Assembly (NCBI RefSeq): GCF_913058315.1
Contig: NZ_CAJXQY010000028.1
Location: 1-43,045, forward strand
DNA from: an uncultured Alteromonas sp.
GTDB taxonomy: Bacteria; Pseudomonadota; Gammaproteobacteria; Enterobacterales; Alteromonadaceae
Length of the DNA: 43,045 nucleotides
Direction: 5' to 3'
Shown: piece after piece, positions 7,216 through 14,473 of the stretch
Layout: each line of letters begins with the position of its first letter
How positions within the stretch are numbered: the stretch's first letter is position 1
Program-made: the position numbers and the translations under genes
The notes under the pieces: model-generated
What the model saw: the letters and a program-made list of their open reading frames with translations, nothing else
What the model was told of the DNA's origin: nothing
Database searches by the model: none

Positions 7216-8489
7216 AGTCATTATTAACGATATGCCTGTTGGCAACGGTGAGCAGTGCCGCCCTGGCCGATAAACTGGCAATTGTTGGCGGTAAAGTGTT
7301 TACCGGCACGGCGCAGGGGACACTCGATGCCGCTACGGTACTTATTGAAAACAATAAAATAGTTTCGGTTAATACGTCATCCTCAGTGCCTGAGGGCTAC
7401 ACAACAATTGATGCCAGCGGTAAGTATGTAACGCCGGGGTTGATTGGTGCTTATACTCAGTTGGGTCTGGTTGAGGTCAGCAGTTCCGCCGGCACAGTAG
7501 ATGCTTCGGTATCATCGAATCCTGTTTCATCTACCGGCGCGGCTTTCGATGTTAGCTATGCGGTGAATCCGGATTCCAGTTTGCTGGCGATTAGCCGGGT
7601 TGAGGGGATCACGTCGGCAGTTAGTGGTATTTCGCGCAGCGACGGCTTATTTCATGGACTGGGCGCGGTAATCACGCTATCCGGCGCCGCTGATTCGATA
7701 TTAAAACCGCAGGCATTTACGGCCGTGAATGTGGGTAACAATGGGGCAGACAGCCGCGGCGGTTCCAGAGCTGCACTGTGGGTGATGTTGAACGAAGCCA
7801 TCAGTGAAGCCATGCAGGTAAGTGATGCCGCACAGTTGAGCCCGTCATCTGAATGGCATGGACTCAACAGCCGGGCTGACATCAAAGCCTTAAAGCCAGT
7901 GGTAGACGGTACAACACCACTGCTGATGTTTGCCGATCGCGCTGCGGATATTCGTCAGGTGATCGCGTTTAAACAGCGCTATCCCAAAATCAGGGTGGTA
8001 CTGGTAAAGGGTATGGAAGCCTGGCGTGTCGCGGATGAACTGGCGGCGGCGGATATTCCGGTGATTATCGATCCGGAATTTAATTTGCCTGGCAGTTTTG
8101 AACAGCTCGGTGCAACCCTGGCCAATGCCAGTCGGCTGGAAGAGGCGGGGGTAATGGTCGCAATGGGAATGGAGACTCATAATATCCGCCTGGCGACTCA
8201 GCATGCGGGTAATGCTGTGGCGTTTGGGATGTCCTGGGAGAGTGCAATGGCAGCTCTCACAGTAAATCCGGCCAGCATTTTTGGTATGTCGGACCAACTC
8301 GGTGTACTTAAGAAGGGGGCAAAAGCCGATGTAGTGGTCTGGAGTGGCGATCCGCTGGAGGTTACCGAAGCACCGGAAGTGGTGCTCATCGATGGCCAGC
8401 AGATCGACATGACATCCCGTCAGATCAAACTTCGGGACCGCTATCAACAGCGGGCTGAGTCGGGCGAGACATCACAGTATATTCGCTAG
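7212..8489 (+). CDS. Amidohydrolase-like protein lacking metal ligands
   Basis: A 425-residue exported protein: signal peptide MKSLLTICLLATVSSAALA, then the amidohydrolase fold (KLAIVGGKVFTG near the N terminus; GVLKKGAKADVVVWSGDPLEVTEAPE near the C terminus). The HxH metal motif expected after VTPGLI is replaced by GAYTQLG. The usual His strand reads PLLMFADRA, and the Asp region reads GMETHN. All first-shell metal ligands I can place are therefore missing. It is probably a non-catalytic partner or a metal-independent derivative of the enzyme encoded just before it (ATGA overlap). I recall other members of this family with the same losses, so it is unlikely to be recent decay. Confidence 0.82.
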   Translation: MKSLLTICLLATVSSAALADKLAIVGGKVFTGTAQGTLDAATVLIENNKIVSVNTSSSVPEGYTTIDASGKYVTPGLIGAYTQLGLVEVSSSAGTVDASVSSNPVSSTGAAFDVSYAVNPDSSLLAISRVEGITSAVSGISRSDGLFHGLGAVITLSGAADSILKPQAFTAVNVGNNGADSRGGSRAALWVMLNEAISEAMQVSDAAQLSPSSEWHGLNSRADIKALKPVVDGTTPLLMFADRAADIRQVIAFKQRYPKIRVVLVKGMEAWRVADELAAADIPVIIDPEFNLPGSFEQLGATLANASRLEEAGVMVAMGMETHNIRLATQHAGNAVAFGMSWESAMAALTVNPASIFGMSDQLGVLKKGAKADVVVWSGDPLEVTEAPEVVLIDGQQIDMTSRQIKLRDRYQQRAESGETSQYIR

Positions 8490-8507
8490 TATTGCAAGCG
8501 ACGCGAT

Positions 8508-8539
8508 AAGCCGGTAGCTCAAGCTGCCGGCTTTTTTTT
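8508..8539 (+). terminator. Rho-independent terminator after the amidohydrolase pair
   Basis: AAGCCGGTAGC pairs with GCTGCCGGCTT (8508-8518 with 8523-8533, one G-T pair), loop TCAA, followed by a run of eight T. It separates the operon from the convergent gene that ends at 8555. Confidence 0.92.
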
Positions 8540-8554
8540 GCGGCGAGCTAATGG

Positions 8555-9214
8555 TTAGTCGCTATTCGTTGTCAGCCCCTGACCCAGGTAAGTGATTCGC
8601 TGGCTGGCGACATAGCAAACCAGTTTCACGCTCATGGCATACATCAGGGTGAGCACCGAAACCGCAAACGCCGGGCCAATAACCTTAACTTCAGTGATGT
8701 TAGAGCCCATAGCTACCCAGCCCAGCAGGGTCATAATAGCGCCCAGCCACAAACAGGACGAGCCAAGCACATCAAACACCATGGCACTGCTCTGGACATG
8801 CCGCAAAGATTCAACGTGCCCTGACAGCAGGCTGCTAAAAGCTTGTTTAACCTTTGCCGGCGAGGTAACCGCTAGGGTAAATACCAGCGCTGGTGGCAAG
8901 GTAATAATAAACGATGGCACATCAAAGAACATACTGCTACCACCGGAGAGCTCCATGGCAAAAAAGGTTAATCCGGCAAAAAATACAATACTGAATGCAA
9001 ACATAATAAGCGCCTTTTGTGTTTGGTTAACAAAGTGAAATGAAGTGATCAGTGCCTGGCGCCAGTACCATAACTGACAGGACTGTTTATTGTGTTTAAG
9101 TTGAATTTCTCTGAACTGTTCTTCGAGGTCGCCCAGCAAGGGGTCCTTAAGATGCGCCGGCAGGATTTTCGCCAGCAATGCCTCGGCCAGGCGTGGTGGT
9201 GAGTTATTGTTCAC
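8555..9214 (-). CDS. Four-helix membrane protein with permease prefix domain
   Basis: A 219-residue inner-membrane protein. The first 60 or so residues (PPRLAEALLAKILPAHLKDPLLGDLEEQF...WYWRQ) match the 'permease prefix domain 2' that normally precedes MacB/FtsX-type ABC permeases encoded beside PadR regulators. Here the prefix is followed by only about four hydrophobic helices (near residues 65-85, 100-120, 150-170 and 180-205) and no FtsX domain. The GTG at 9214 overlaps the padR stop (TAGTG) and has GGGGTG just upstream, so I prefer it to an ATG at 9253 inside padR. Its function is unknown; co-transcription with padR points to envelope stress or export. Confidence 0.72.
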   Translation of the reverse strand: MNNNSPPRLAEALLAKILPAHLKDPLLGDLEEQFREIQLKHNKQSCQLWYWRQALITSFHFVNQTQKALIMFAFSIVFFAGLTFFAMELSGGSSMFFDVPSFIITLPPALVFTLAVTSPAKVKQAFSSLLSGHVESLRHVQSSAMVFDVLGSSCLWLGAIMTLLGWVAMGSNITEVKVIGPAFAVSVLTLMYAMSVKLVCYVASQRITYLGQGLTTNSD

Positions 9215-9549
9215 TACTGCACCCCAACAAAACTCAGTTTTACATCCCGCCACATGGCATCCAGTGACTGGCGTGTTTCTGCTAACGCTCGCTTACCTTC
9301 CCCCGTTATTTTAAAATATTTTTTTGCCCGTCCTCCCCGTTCAGCAGTAGCTTCTCCCATTGCTGAACTGAGCAGTCCTTTCTCTTCAAGCCGGGTTAAG
9401 GTGGTGTACAACGCGCCGATACTGACGTCCCGTTGAATTACGTCGAGCAGTATCTGACGAATAGTGGTGCCATAAGCCTGTTCCCCGAGGCGTAAAATGG
9501 CGAGTAACACAAACTGTTCAAACTCACCTAAAAATCGTGACTTACCCAT
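9214..9549 (-). CDS. PadR-family transcriptional regulator
   Basis: A 111-residue winged-helix repressor of the short PadR type. Typical features: LGEFEQFVLLAILRLGEQAYGTTIRQILL (helices 1-2), VSIGALYTTLTRLEEKGLL (recognition helix), GGRAKKYFKITGEGKRAL (wing), and a short C-terminal dimer helix. GGAA lies upstream of the ATG. Two operator-like repeats are in its 5' region, so autoregulation is likely. It is coupled by TAGTG to the membrane protein gene, its probable target. The inducer is unknown. Confidence 0.92.
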   Translation of the reverse strand: MGKSRFLGEFEQFVLLAILRLGEQAYGTTIRQILLDVIQRDVSIGALYTTLTRLEEKGLLSSAMGEATAERGGRAKKYFKITGEGKRALAETRQSLDAMWRDVKLSFVGVQ

Positions 9550-9561
9550 ACATGTTCCAAC

Positions 9562-9582
9562 TGTATTTTGTACTACAAAGTA
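9562..9582 (-). promoter_or_regulatory. PadR operator-like repeat, start-proximal
   Basis: A 21-bp element of the form TGTAT-N6-CTACA plus AAGTA lies 12 bp before the padR start. It matches the element at 9600-9620 at 17 of 21 positions (by eye). The half-sites fit PadR-type TGTA/TACA operators. Confidence 0.62.
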
Positions 9583-9599
9583 AAAGAAATTGGCGTAAG

Positions 9600-9620
9600 T
9601 GTAGTTTGTTCTACAATGTA
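9600..9620 (-). promoter_or_regulatory. PadR operator-like repeat, distal
   Basis: A 21-bp element containing the perfect inverted repeat TGTAG-N6-CTACA, followed by ATGTA. It is in the same orientation as the copy at 9562-9582, with 38 bp between centres. The two sites probably straddle the padR promoter, whose exact -10/-35 I cannot fix. Confidence 0.62.
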
Positions 9621-9873
9621 AAGCTAATAAAAATTGATACGTTGGTATGTGCGCGTATAAAAAACACAGCCAATTTTATTCAAACACGGTAAATAAACCA
9701 GAAACGGCGTCAATCGCTGCCTGTCTTTCTGTCAGAATTTTAAAAAATATCAGCAAACTACAGCAAATTGTCCTATGCTAGTGGTATCTGAGAATTGTAT
9801 TATCTTTAACCATTCTCGCTCTGCGTTTGTGCTGGCGTGCCAACGGTTAAATGACTTCGTTTATTGAAATAGG
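9621..9873. other. Intergenic region before the GGDEF-EAL gene
   Basis: About 250 bp, AT-rich, with no convincing ORF or RNA gene. It should contain the promoter for the gene at 9874; several AT-rich -10 candidates exist (for example TATTAT near 9800) but none has a good -35. Confidence 0.4.
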
Positions 9874-12777
9874 ATGGTCTTGCGTAGTCACAAAAAACCT
9901 CATCAAAAACATCGCCCGGTCTGGCTATTTTTAAGCGTATTCACGGTTATCGTTTCGGTCACTCTGGCGGCGGATTATGGTGCCAGTAAGTGGCAACGGG
10001 AAGAGCAAATTAACCGGGTTACACAAAAACTGGGTTTGCTTCGTTCTAACCTGGAGTTTGAGCTCTATACAAATATCGAGCTGATCCGGGGGGCTGCCGC
10101 TTACATATCGTTGACTCCCGAAATCGATCAGGCTGGCTTTAGCCGCTACATGAGCCGCTTGCTGGAACAGCGCAATAACATTATCAATATCGCCGCGGCG
10201 CGCGGATTTGTGGTCAACCTGATTTACCCCGTAGCCGGTAATGAAAAAGCCTTAGGTCTTGATTATCGGATTAATGAAGAGCAGCGGGAGTCGGCTTTTA
10301 CGGCTGCTGATACCGGCTCGCCGGTACTGGATGGTCCGGTTAGTCTGGTTCAGGGGGGAGTGGGGTTTATAGCGCGATTACCCGTTATCAATGATAGCGG
10401 CGTATGGGGAATAATTTCTGTTGTACTGGATTATCGCGGCGTACTAAGTGACGCCGGCTTCATCGAAGATGCCGATCTCGATATACTGATCACCGGCCGG
10501 AATGAGTTTGGTAATATGGCCGAAATCTTTCGCAGTCAGGCCGTAGGCACTATTCAAACGCCGGTTCAACTGTCTATTCAGTTGCCCTACGGTGAGTGGC
10601 AGCTTTCAGCGCAACCTGCCGGGGGCTGGGTCTCTTTTCAGTTTCACCCTTTGTTCTGGGTGCTGGCTTTTATCATTAATGCCTTTGCCTTTTATATTGT
10701 CCAGCTGAGGTATAACAATTCCTTATTAGAGCAGGAAAAGCTCGAAGCCCTGACGACCTCGGAAGAAAAGTTTCGGCAATTTTTCTCAGCGCACGCAGTG
10801 GTTATGCTGATTGTTGATGACGCTGGCAATATTGTAGATGCGAACGACGCGGCGTTGAATTATTACGGCTACAGCGCCAGGCAGTTTTCCGGTATGACGG
10901 TGTTTGATTTACAGGCACAGGAACAAACTTCTATTATGTCGAGGGTAAAACAGGCGCTGTTACAACGGTCGACAACATTCAATGTTAAACATCGCCTGGC
11001 CTCAGGTGAAGTGCGTGATGTAGAGGTGTTTAATACCCCGGTAGATAGTGGCGGCCAGCGATTGCTTTACTCGCTGGTTATGGATACCACTGAGCAACTG
11101 GAGTATCAAAAACGCTGGGAGTTGAGTCAGCAGGTATTTAATCACAGCCTGGAGGGGATTGTGGTTACCGATACGCATCACAAAATTGTGTCAGTTAACC
11201 CGGCATTCACTGAAATCACCGGCTACTCAGAGTCTGAAGTGATTGGCAGATCTCCTTTCTTCCTTGGCGAGGGAGTAGTGGAAGAACGGTTTATGGTAGC
11301 CATGTTACAAACTCTGACTGAATCCGGTTTTTGGCGCGGTGAGATATTAAACCGGCGTAAGGATGGCACGGTTTTTCCTGAATTACTCAGTGTCTCGGTG
11401 GTTAAAAATGACCGCGGTGACATTATTAACTACCTTGGCGTTTTCTCGGATATTACTAATTTAAAACAATCTGAAGAAAAGCTCGAACACCTGGCTCATT
11501 ATGACTCATTAACCGGCTTACCTAATCGGGTGCAGTTTCAATTACACCTTCAGCACGCGGTGTCGCGCAGTGAACGTTCAAATCAGCAGTGTGCTTTACT
11601 TTATCTGGATCTCGACCGCTTCAAAGTGGTCAATGACAGTCTTGGCCATCTGGCCGGCGACGAGTTGCTGAAAATGGTAACCGAGCGTCTGTTATCACGG
11701 TTAAGAGCATCGGATATACTGGCTCGAATGGGCGGCGATGAGTTTGTGCTGCTGGTGGAGGAGTATCATCAGCGTGAAGAACTTGAAACCCTGGCACGCA
11801 AACTCATTGCTGAAATGAACCAGCCCTTTTATCTGGCTGGCGAACAGGAAATCAATGTTGGGGGGTCAGTTGGCATAGCCTGTTTCCCGGAAGATGCCAA
11901 CAACAGTGAAGACTTATTGGTGCGCGCTGATGCGGCCATGTATAAAGCAAAACAGGCCGGCGGCGCTGCACTGGCATTCTTTACTCAGGATATTCTCATA
12001 GAAGCCAGTTCCCGACTGACCATCGCCGCGGAGCTGAAAAGGGCGATCGCCGAAAATGAGCTTGAATTATTCCTGCAACCTCAGTTGGACAGTGCCAGTG
12101 GCGAAGTGGTGGGGGCAGAGGCCCTGTTGCGTTGGAATCACCCGGTAAAAGGGTTTCTTACCCCGGCGGCCTTTATTGATGTGGCAGAGCAAACCCGGGC
12201 TATTCGACTGGTCACGGGGTGGTTGGTAAAAGAGTCCTTTGGCATTATCAAACGCTGGGAACAGGCTGGTCGGGACTTGTTTTTGTCATTCAATATATCG
12301 GCCCTCGATTTAGCCGACAACGAACTGCTGTTAAGGATGACAGAAGAACTCAAACTTCAGCAAATTGACCCGGCCTATATTGAGCTGGAAATTGTGGAAA
12401 GTGCCATCATCGAAAACTTTCAGTCAGCAAGTGCCATTTTATCAAAGCTTCGCGAAGTCGGGTTTCATGTGGCCATCGATGACTTTGGTACCGGTTACTC
12501 ATCGCTGGCGTATCTCGATAAGCTGCCGGTGGATAAACTCAAAATTGATCGTGAGTTCACGTCCAAGCTAGAACTTGGCGAAGGTGCAGGTATTGTAAAA
12601 TCCATTGTCGACCTGGCAGCTAACTTTGACTTGCGGGTACTGGCTGAAGGGGTGGAGACTTTCGAACAGGAACAACTGCTCAAACAACTCGGTTGTCATC
12701 GGGTACAGGGATTTTATTACAGCAAACCCGTACCGCTGGCAGAGTTCGAACAAAAGTATTTGTTACCTCAGGCGTAG
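9874..12777 (+). CDS. CHASE-PAS-PAS-GGDEF-EAL cyclic di-GMP signalling protein
   Basis: A 967-residue inner-membrane sensor. Order: TM helix (about 15-35), periplasmic CHASE-like domain (about 70-215, with GLDYRINEEQRESA), TM helix (about 258-280), two PAS domains (about 295-410 and 420-535), GGDEF domain with intact GGDEF at 620-624, and EAL domain with EAL at 749-751, plus DDFGTGYSS and AEGVET. Both cyclase and phosphodiesterase motifs are intact, so either or both activities are possible. The ATG at 9874 directly abuts AGG; the TTG two codons on (9880) has AGGA at better spacing and may be the true start. It stands alone, converging on a small minus-strand gene. Confidence 0.93.
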   Translation: MVLRSHKKPHQKHRPVWLFLSVFTVIVSVTLAADYGASKWQREEQINRVTQKLGLLRSNLEFELYTNIELIRGAAAYISLTPEIDQAGFSRYMSRLLEQRNNIINIAAARGFVVNLIYPVAGNEKALGLDYRINEEQRESAFTAADTGSPVLDGPVSLVQGGVGFIARLPVINDSGVWGIISVVLDYRGVLSDAGFIEDADLDILITGRNEFGNMAEIFRSQAVGTIQTPVQLSIQLPYGEWQLSAQPAGGWVSFQFHPLFWVLAFIINAFAFYIVQLRYNNSLLEQEKLEALTTSEEKFRQFFSAHAVVMLIVDDAGNIVDANDAALNYYGYSARQFSGMTVFDLQAQEQTSIMSRVKQALLQRSTTFNVKHRLASGEVRDVEVFNTPVDSGGQRLLYSLVMDTTEQLEYQKRWELSQQVFNHSLEGIVVTDTHHKIVSVNPAFTEITGYSESEVIGRSPFFLGEGVVEERFMVAMLQTLTESGFWRGEILNRRKDGTVFPELLSVSVVKNDRGDIINYLGVFSDITNLKQSEEKLEHLAHYDSLTGLPNRVQFQLHLQHAVSRSERSNQQCALLYLDLDRFKVVNDSLGHLAGDELLKMVTERLLSRLRASDILARMGGDEFVLLVEEYHQREELETLARKLIAEMNQPFYLAGEQEINVGGSVGIACFPEDANNSEDLLVRADAAMYKAKQAGGAALAFFTQDILIEASSRLTIAAELKRAIAENELELFLQPQLDSASGEVVGAEALLRWNHPVKGFLTPAAFIDVAEQTRAIRLVTGWLVKESFGIIKRWEQAGRDLFLSFNISALDLADNELLLRMTEELKLQQIDPAYIELEIVESAIIENFQSASAILSKLREVGFHVAIDDFGTGYSSLAYLDKLPVDKLKIDREFTSKLELGEGAGIVKSIVDLAANFDLRVLAEGVETFEQEQLLKQLGCHRVQGFYYSKPVPLAEFEQKYLLPQA

Positions 12778-12962
12778 GTATCGATATTGCGGCCTACTGA
12801 ACCGGTGGTTGCCGTTGGCTGGGAAGATGACGGAGGAGTGGGCGTCGGCGCATCACTCTGATTACTCTCAAGGCGTTCCTGACGTGGCGACTCGCTGCGT
12901 TCCGCGGGCTCTGGCGTTGGTCGCGAGTACGCACTGTCGATGGGTGATTGTCCAATTTCCAT
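12768..12962 (-). CDS. Small Pro/Ser/Thr-rich protein of unknown function
   Basis: A 64-residue product of low complexity (many P, S, T, E, Q) with an ordered-looking C terminus, SVGRNIDTYA. Support for reality: GAGGGG six bases before the ATG is the strongest ribosome binding site nearby, and a perfect TATAAT -10 lies about 40 bp upstream. It fills an otherwise empty gap, and its 3' end overlaps the convergent signalling gene by ten bases. I do not recognise the family, and no membrane or signal segment is seen. It is probably intrinsically disordered. Confidence 0.55.
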   Translation of the reverse strand: MEIGQSPIDSAYSRPTPEPAERSESPRQERLESNQSDAPTPTPPSSSQPTATTGSVGRNIDTYA

Positions 12963-12999
12963 TCTTTACCCCTCAAAATAGCTGTTCAGTTAATATCCA

Positions 13000-13005
13000 A
13001 TTATA
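13000..13005 (-). promoter_or_regulatory. -10 element of the small Pro/Ser-rich gene
   Basis: TATAAT on the minus strand, just after the tesA stop and 38 bp before the ATG at 12962. No clear -35 is seen at 16-18 bp. Confidence 0.4.
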
Positions 13006-13027
13006 GATGGATTTATCAAAAATGCGA

Positions 13028-13744
13028 TTATTTCCCGGTGTCGGAAAACAAAAAAGGCGATAGCTGCTGGTGCATAAACTCTGCAATAAGCGGTTGGCCT
13101 TCGGCGTTGGGGTGAATCCCATCGCGCTGCATCAGAGATTCATCAAGGGCGATATCCTGCAGGAAAAACGGAATTAGCGGAATATCCTGGGCATCGGCAA
13201 CCTGTTCAAAGGTATTGCTGAACATCTGATTATAGCGTCGACCGTAGTTGGTCGGGATTTCCATATCCTGAAGATAAACCCGGGCACCGTAGTCTTTGAC
13301 CAATTGCACCATCCGGGTAAGGTTGTTCTGCAGCTTGCCAACGTTATGCCCCTGCAACCCATCGTTACCGCCGAGTTCAATTAATACATGGGTAGGCTGA
13401 TGTTGCTCAAGCAAGCGGGGCAGTCTGGCCAGGCCGCCATCGGTCGTTTCGCCACTAATCGCAGCATTTATCACATCAATCCCGCGTTGCTCGTCGAGCC
13501 AGATATTTTGTAACAAACTAACCCAACTTTGTGCTTGCAACAAACCATAGCCCGCACTTAGGCTATCTCCAAGTATAAGCAAGCGTGTATCTGATGGCGT
13601 TGAGCTGCTTTGCTGACTGGCAGGCTTAGCAGTCGCTGATTGCGCCAGTAATTGATCTGAAAACAGTACAAAAGGTATTAGTAATACCAGTGTTTTTATC
13701 CACTTAAGAGTGGGTCCACGACGGAATAAACAATGACAAATCAA
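13028..13744 (-). CDS. tesA: SGNH-family lysophospholipase/arylesterase TesA
   Basis: A periplasmic multifunctional esterase/thioesterase. The SGNH blocks are intact: GDSLS (nucleophile Ser), ISGET (oxyanion Gly), GGND (Asn) and DGIHPN (catalytic Asp/His). A hydrophobic export signal (LVLLIPFVLFSDQLLAQSA) precedes a Ser/Gln-rich linker. E. coli TesA matches through most of the length. The start is uncertain: no ATG is available; TTG at 13744 has AGGAG 11 bases upstream, and another TTG at 13771 lacks one. Either way the 5' end overlaps the divergent ybbA reading frame, an arrangement also known beside tesA in E. coli though more compact here. Confidence 0.88.
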   Translation of the reverse strand: MICHCLFRRGPTLKWIKTLVLLIPFVLFSDQLLAQSATAKPASQQSSSTPSDTRLLILGDSLSAGYGLLQAQSWVSLLQNIWLDEQRGIDVINAAISGETTDGGLARLPRLLEQHQPTHVLIELGGNDGLQGHNVGKLQNNLTRMVQLVKDYGARVYLQDMEIPTNYGRRYNQMFSNTFEQVADAQDIPLIPFFLQDIALDESLMQRDGIHPNAEGQPLIAEFMHQQLSPFLFSDTGK

Positions 13745-14473
13745 AACGACAATAGCTCCTATATGATTCAAACCAAAGACATTACTAAGACCGTTAATAC
13801 GAGTGAAGGTTCGTTACAGATCCTTCAGCCTATTTCCTTTGAAGTCAAGGCCGGGGAGTCCATTGCTATTGTCGGGGCGTCCGGTTCCGGAAAATCCACC
13901 TTGTTGAGCTTACTTGCCGGATTGGATGAAGTCAGCAGTGGCGAGATATTTCTGGACGCTGCGTCGTTGCATAACATGGACGAAGAACAGCGAGCCCGAC
14001 TGCGCGGCGCGAAAGTGGGGTTTATCTTTCAAAGTTTCATGTTGGTGCAAAGCCTGACGGCGATTGAGAATGTGATGCTACCGGCTGAAATTGCCGGCTT
14101 GCCCGACGCTCACAAACGCGCCCAGGCGATCCTTGAACAAGTGGGCTTAAGCCATCGCGCTCACCATTATCCCAATCAATTATCGGGGGGTGAGCAACAA
14201 CGTGTGGCCATTGCCAGAGCCTTTATCGGGCAACCTAAAATTCTGTTTGCGGATGAGCCAACCGGCAATCTGGATGCTGCTAACAGTGTCAGAGTTGAAG
14301 ACTTATTGTTTAACCTGAACCGGGAAATTGGCACCACCCTGGTGCTGGTGACACATGATAATGAACTGGCCAAAAAGTGTGAACGGCAACTGCAGATGCA
14401 GGCCGGAGAGCTAACCGAAATTACCGTTTCCCCGCTGGCCGCAGAGGAAAAGGATCTCGCATATGGTAGCTAA
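13733..14473 (+). CDS. ybbA: ABC transporter ATP-binding protein YbbA
   Basis: A 246-residue ATPase of the LolD/MacB class. Walker A GASGSGKST, Q-loop IFQSFMLV, signature LSGGEQQRVAIARAF, Walker B ILFADEPTGNLD and the switch His in VTHD are all present. It is the partner of the large permease encoded immediately downstream (11-bp overlap). CGGAA lies about eight bases before the ATG at 13733. The N-terminal extension of ten residues relative to the next Met resembles that of E. coli YbbA. Divergent tesA confirms the conserved tesA/ybbA-ybbP locus. The physiological substrate is not known. Confidence 0.93.
   Translation: MTNQNDNSSYMIQTKDITKTVNTSEGSLQILQPISFEVKAGESIAIVGASGSGKSTLLSLLAGLDEVSSGEIFLDAASLHNMDEEQRARLRGAKVGFIFQSFMLVQSLTAIENVMLPAEIAGLPDAHKRAQAILEQVGLSHRAHHYPNQLSGGEQQRVAIARAFIGQPKILFADEPTGNLDAANSVRVEDLLFNLNREIGTTLVLVTHDNELAKKCERQLQMQAGELTEITVSPLAAEEKDLAYGS

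Noticed and set aside
7890..8447. 185-codon minus-strand frame inside the second amidohydrolase gene
   Set aside because: Shadow frame; the forward protein has clear family motifs over the same stretch.
12605..13006. 133-codon forward frame across the end of the GGDEF-EAL gene
   Set aside because: Mostly a shadow of the signalling gene; the intergenic part is better explained by the minus-strand small gene with a ribosome binding site.
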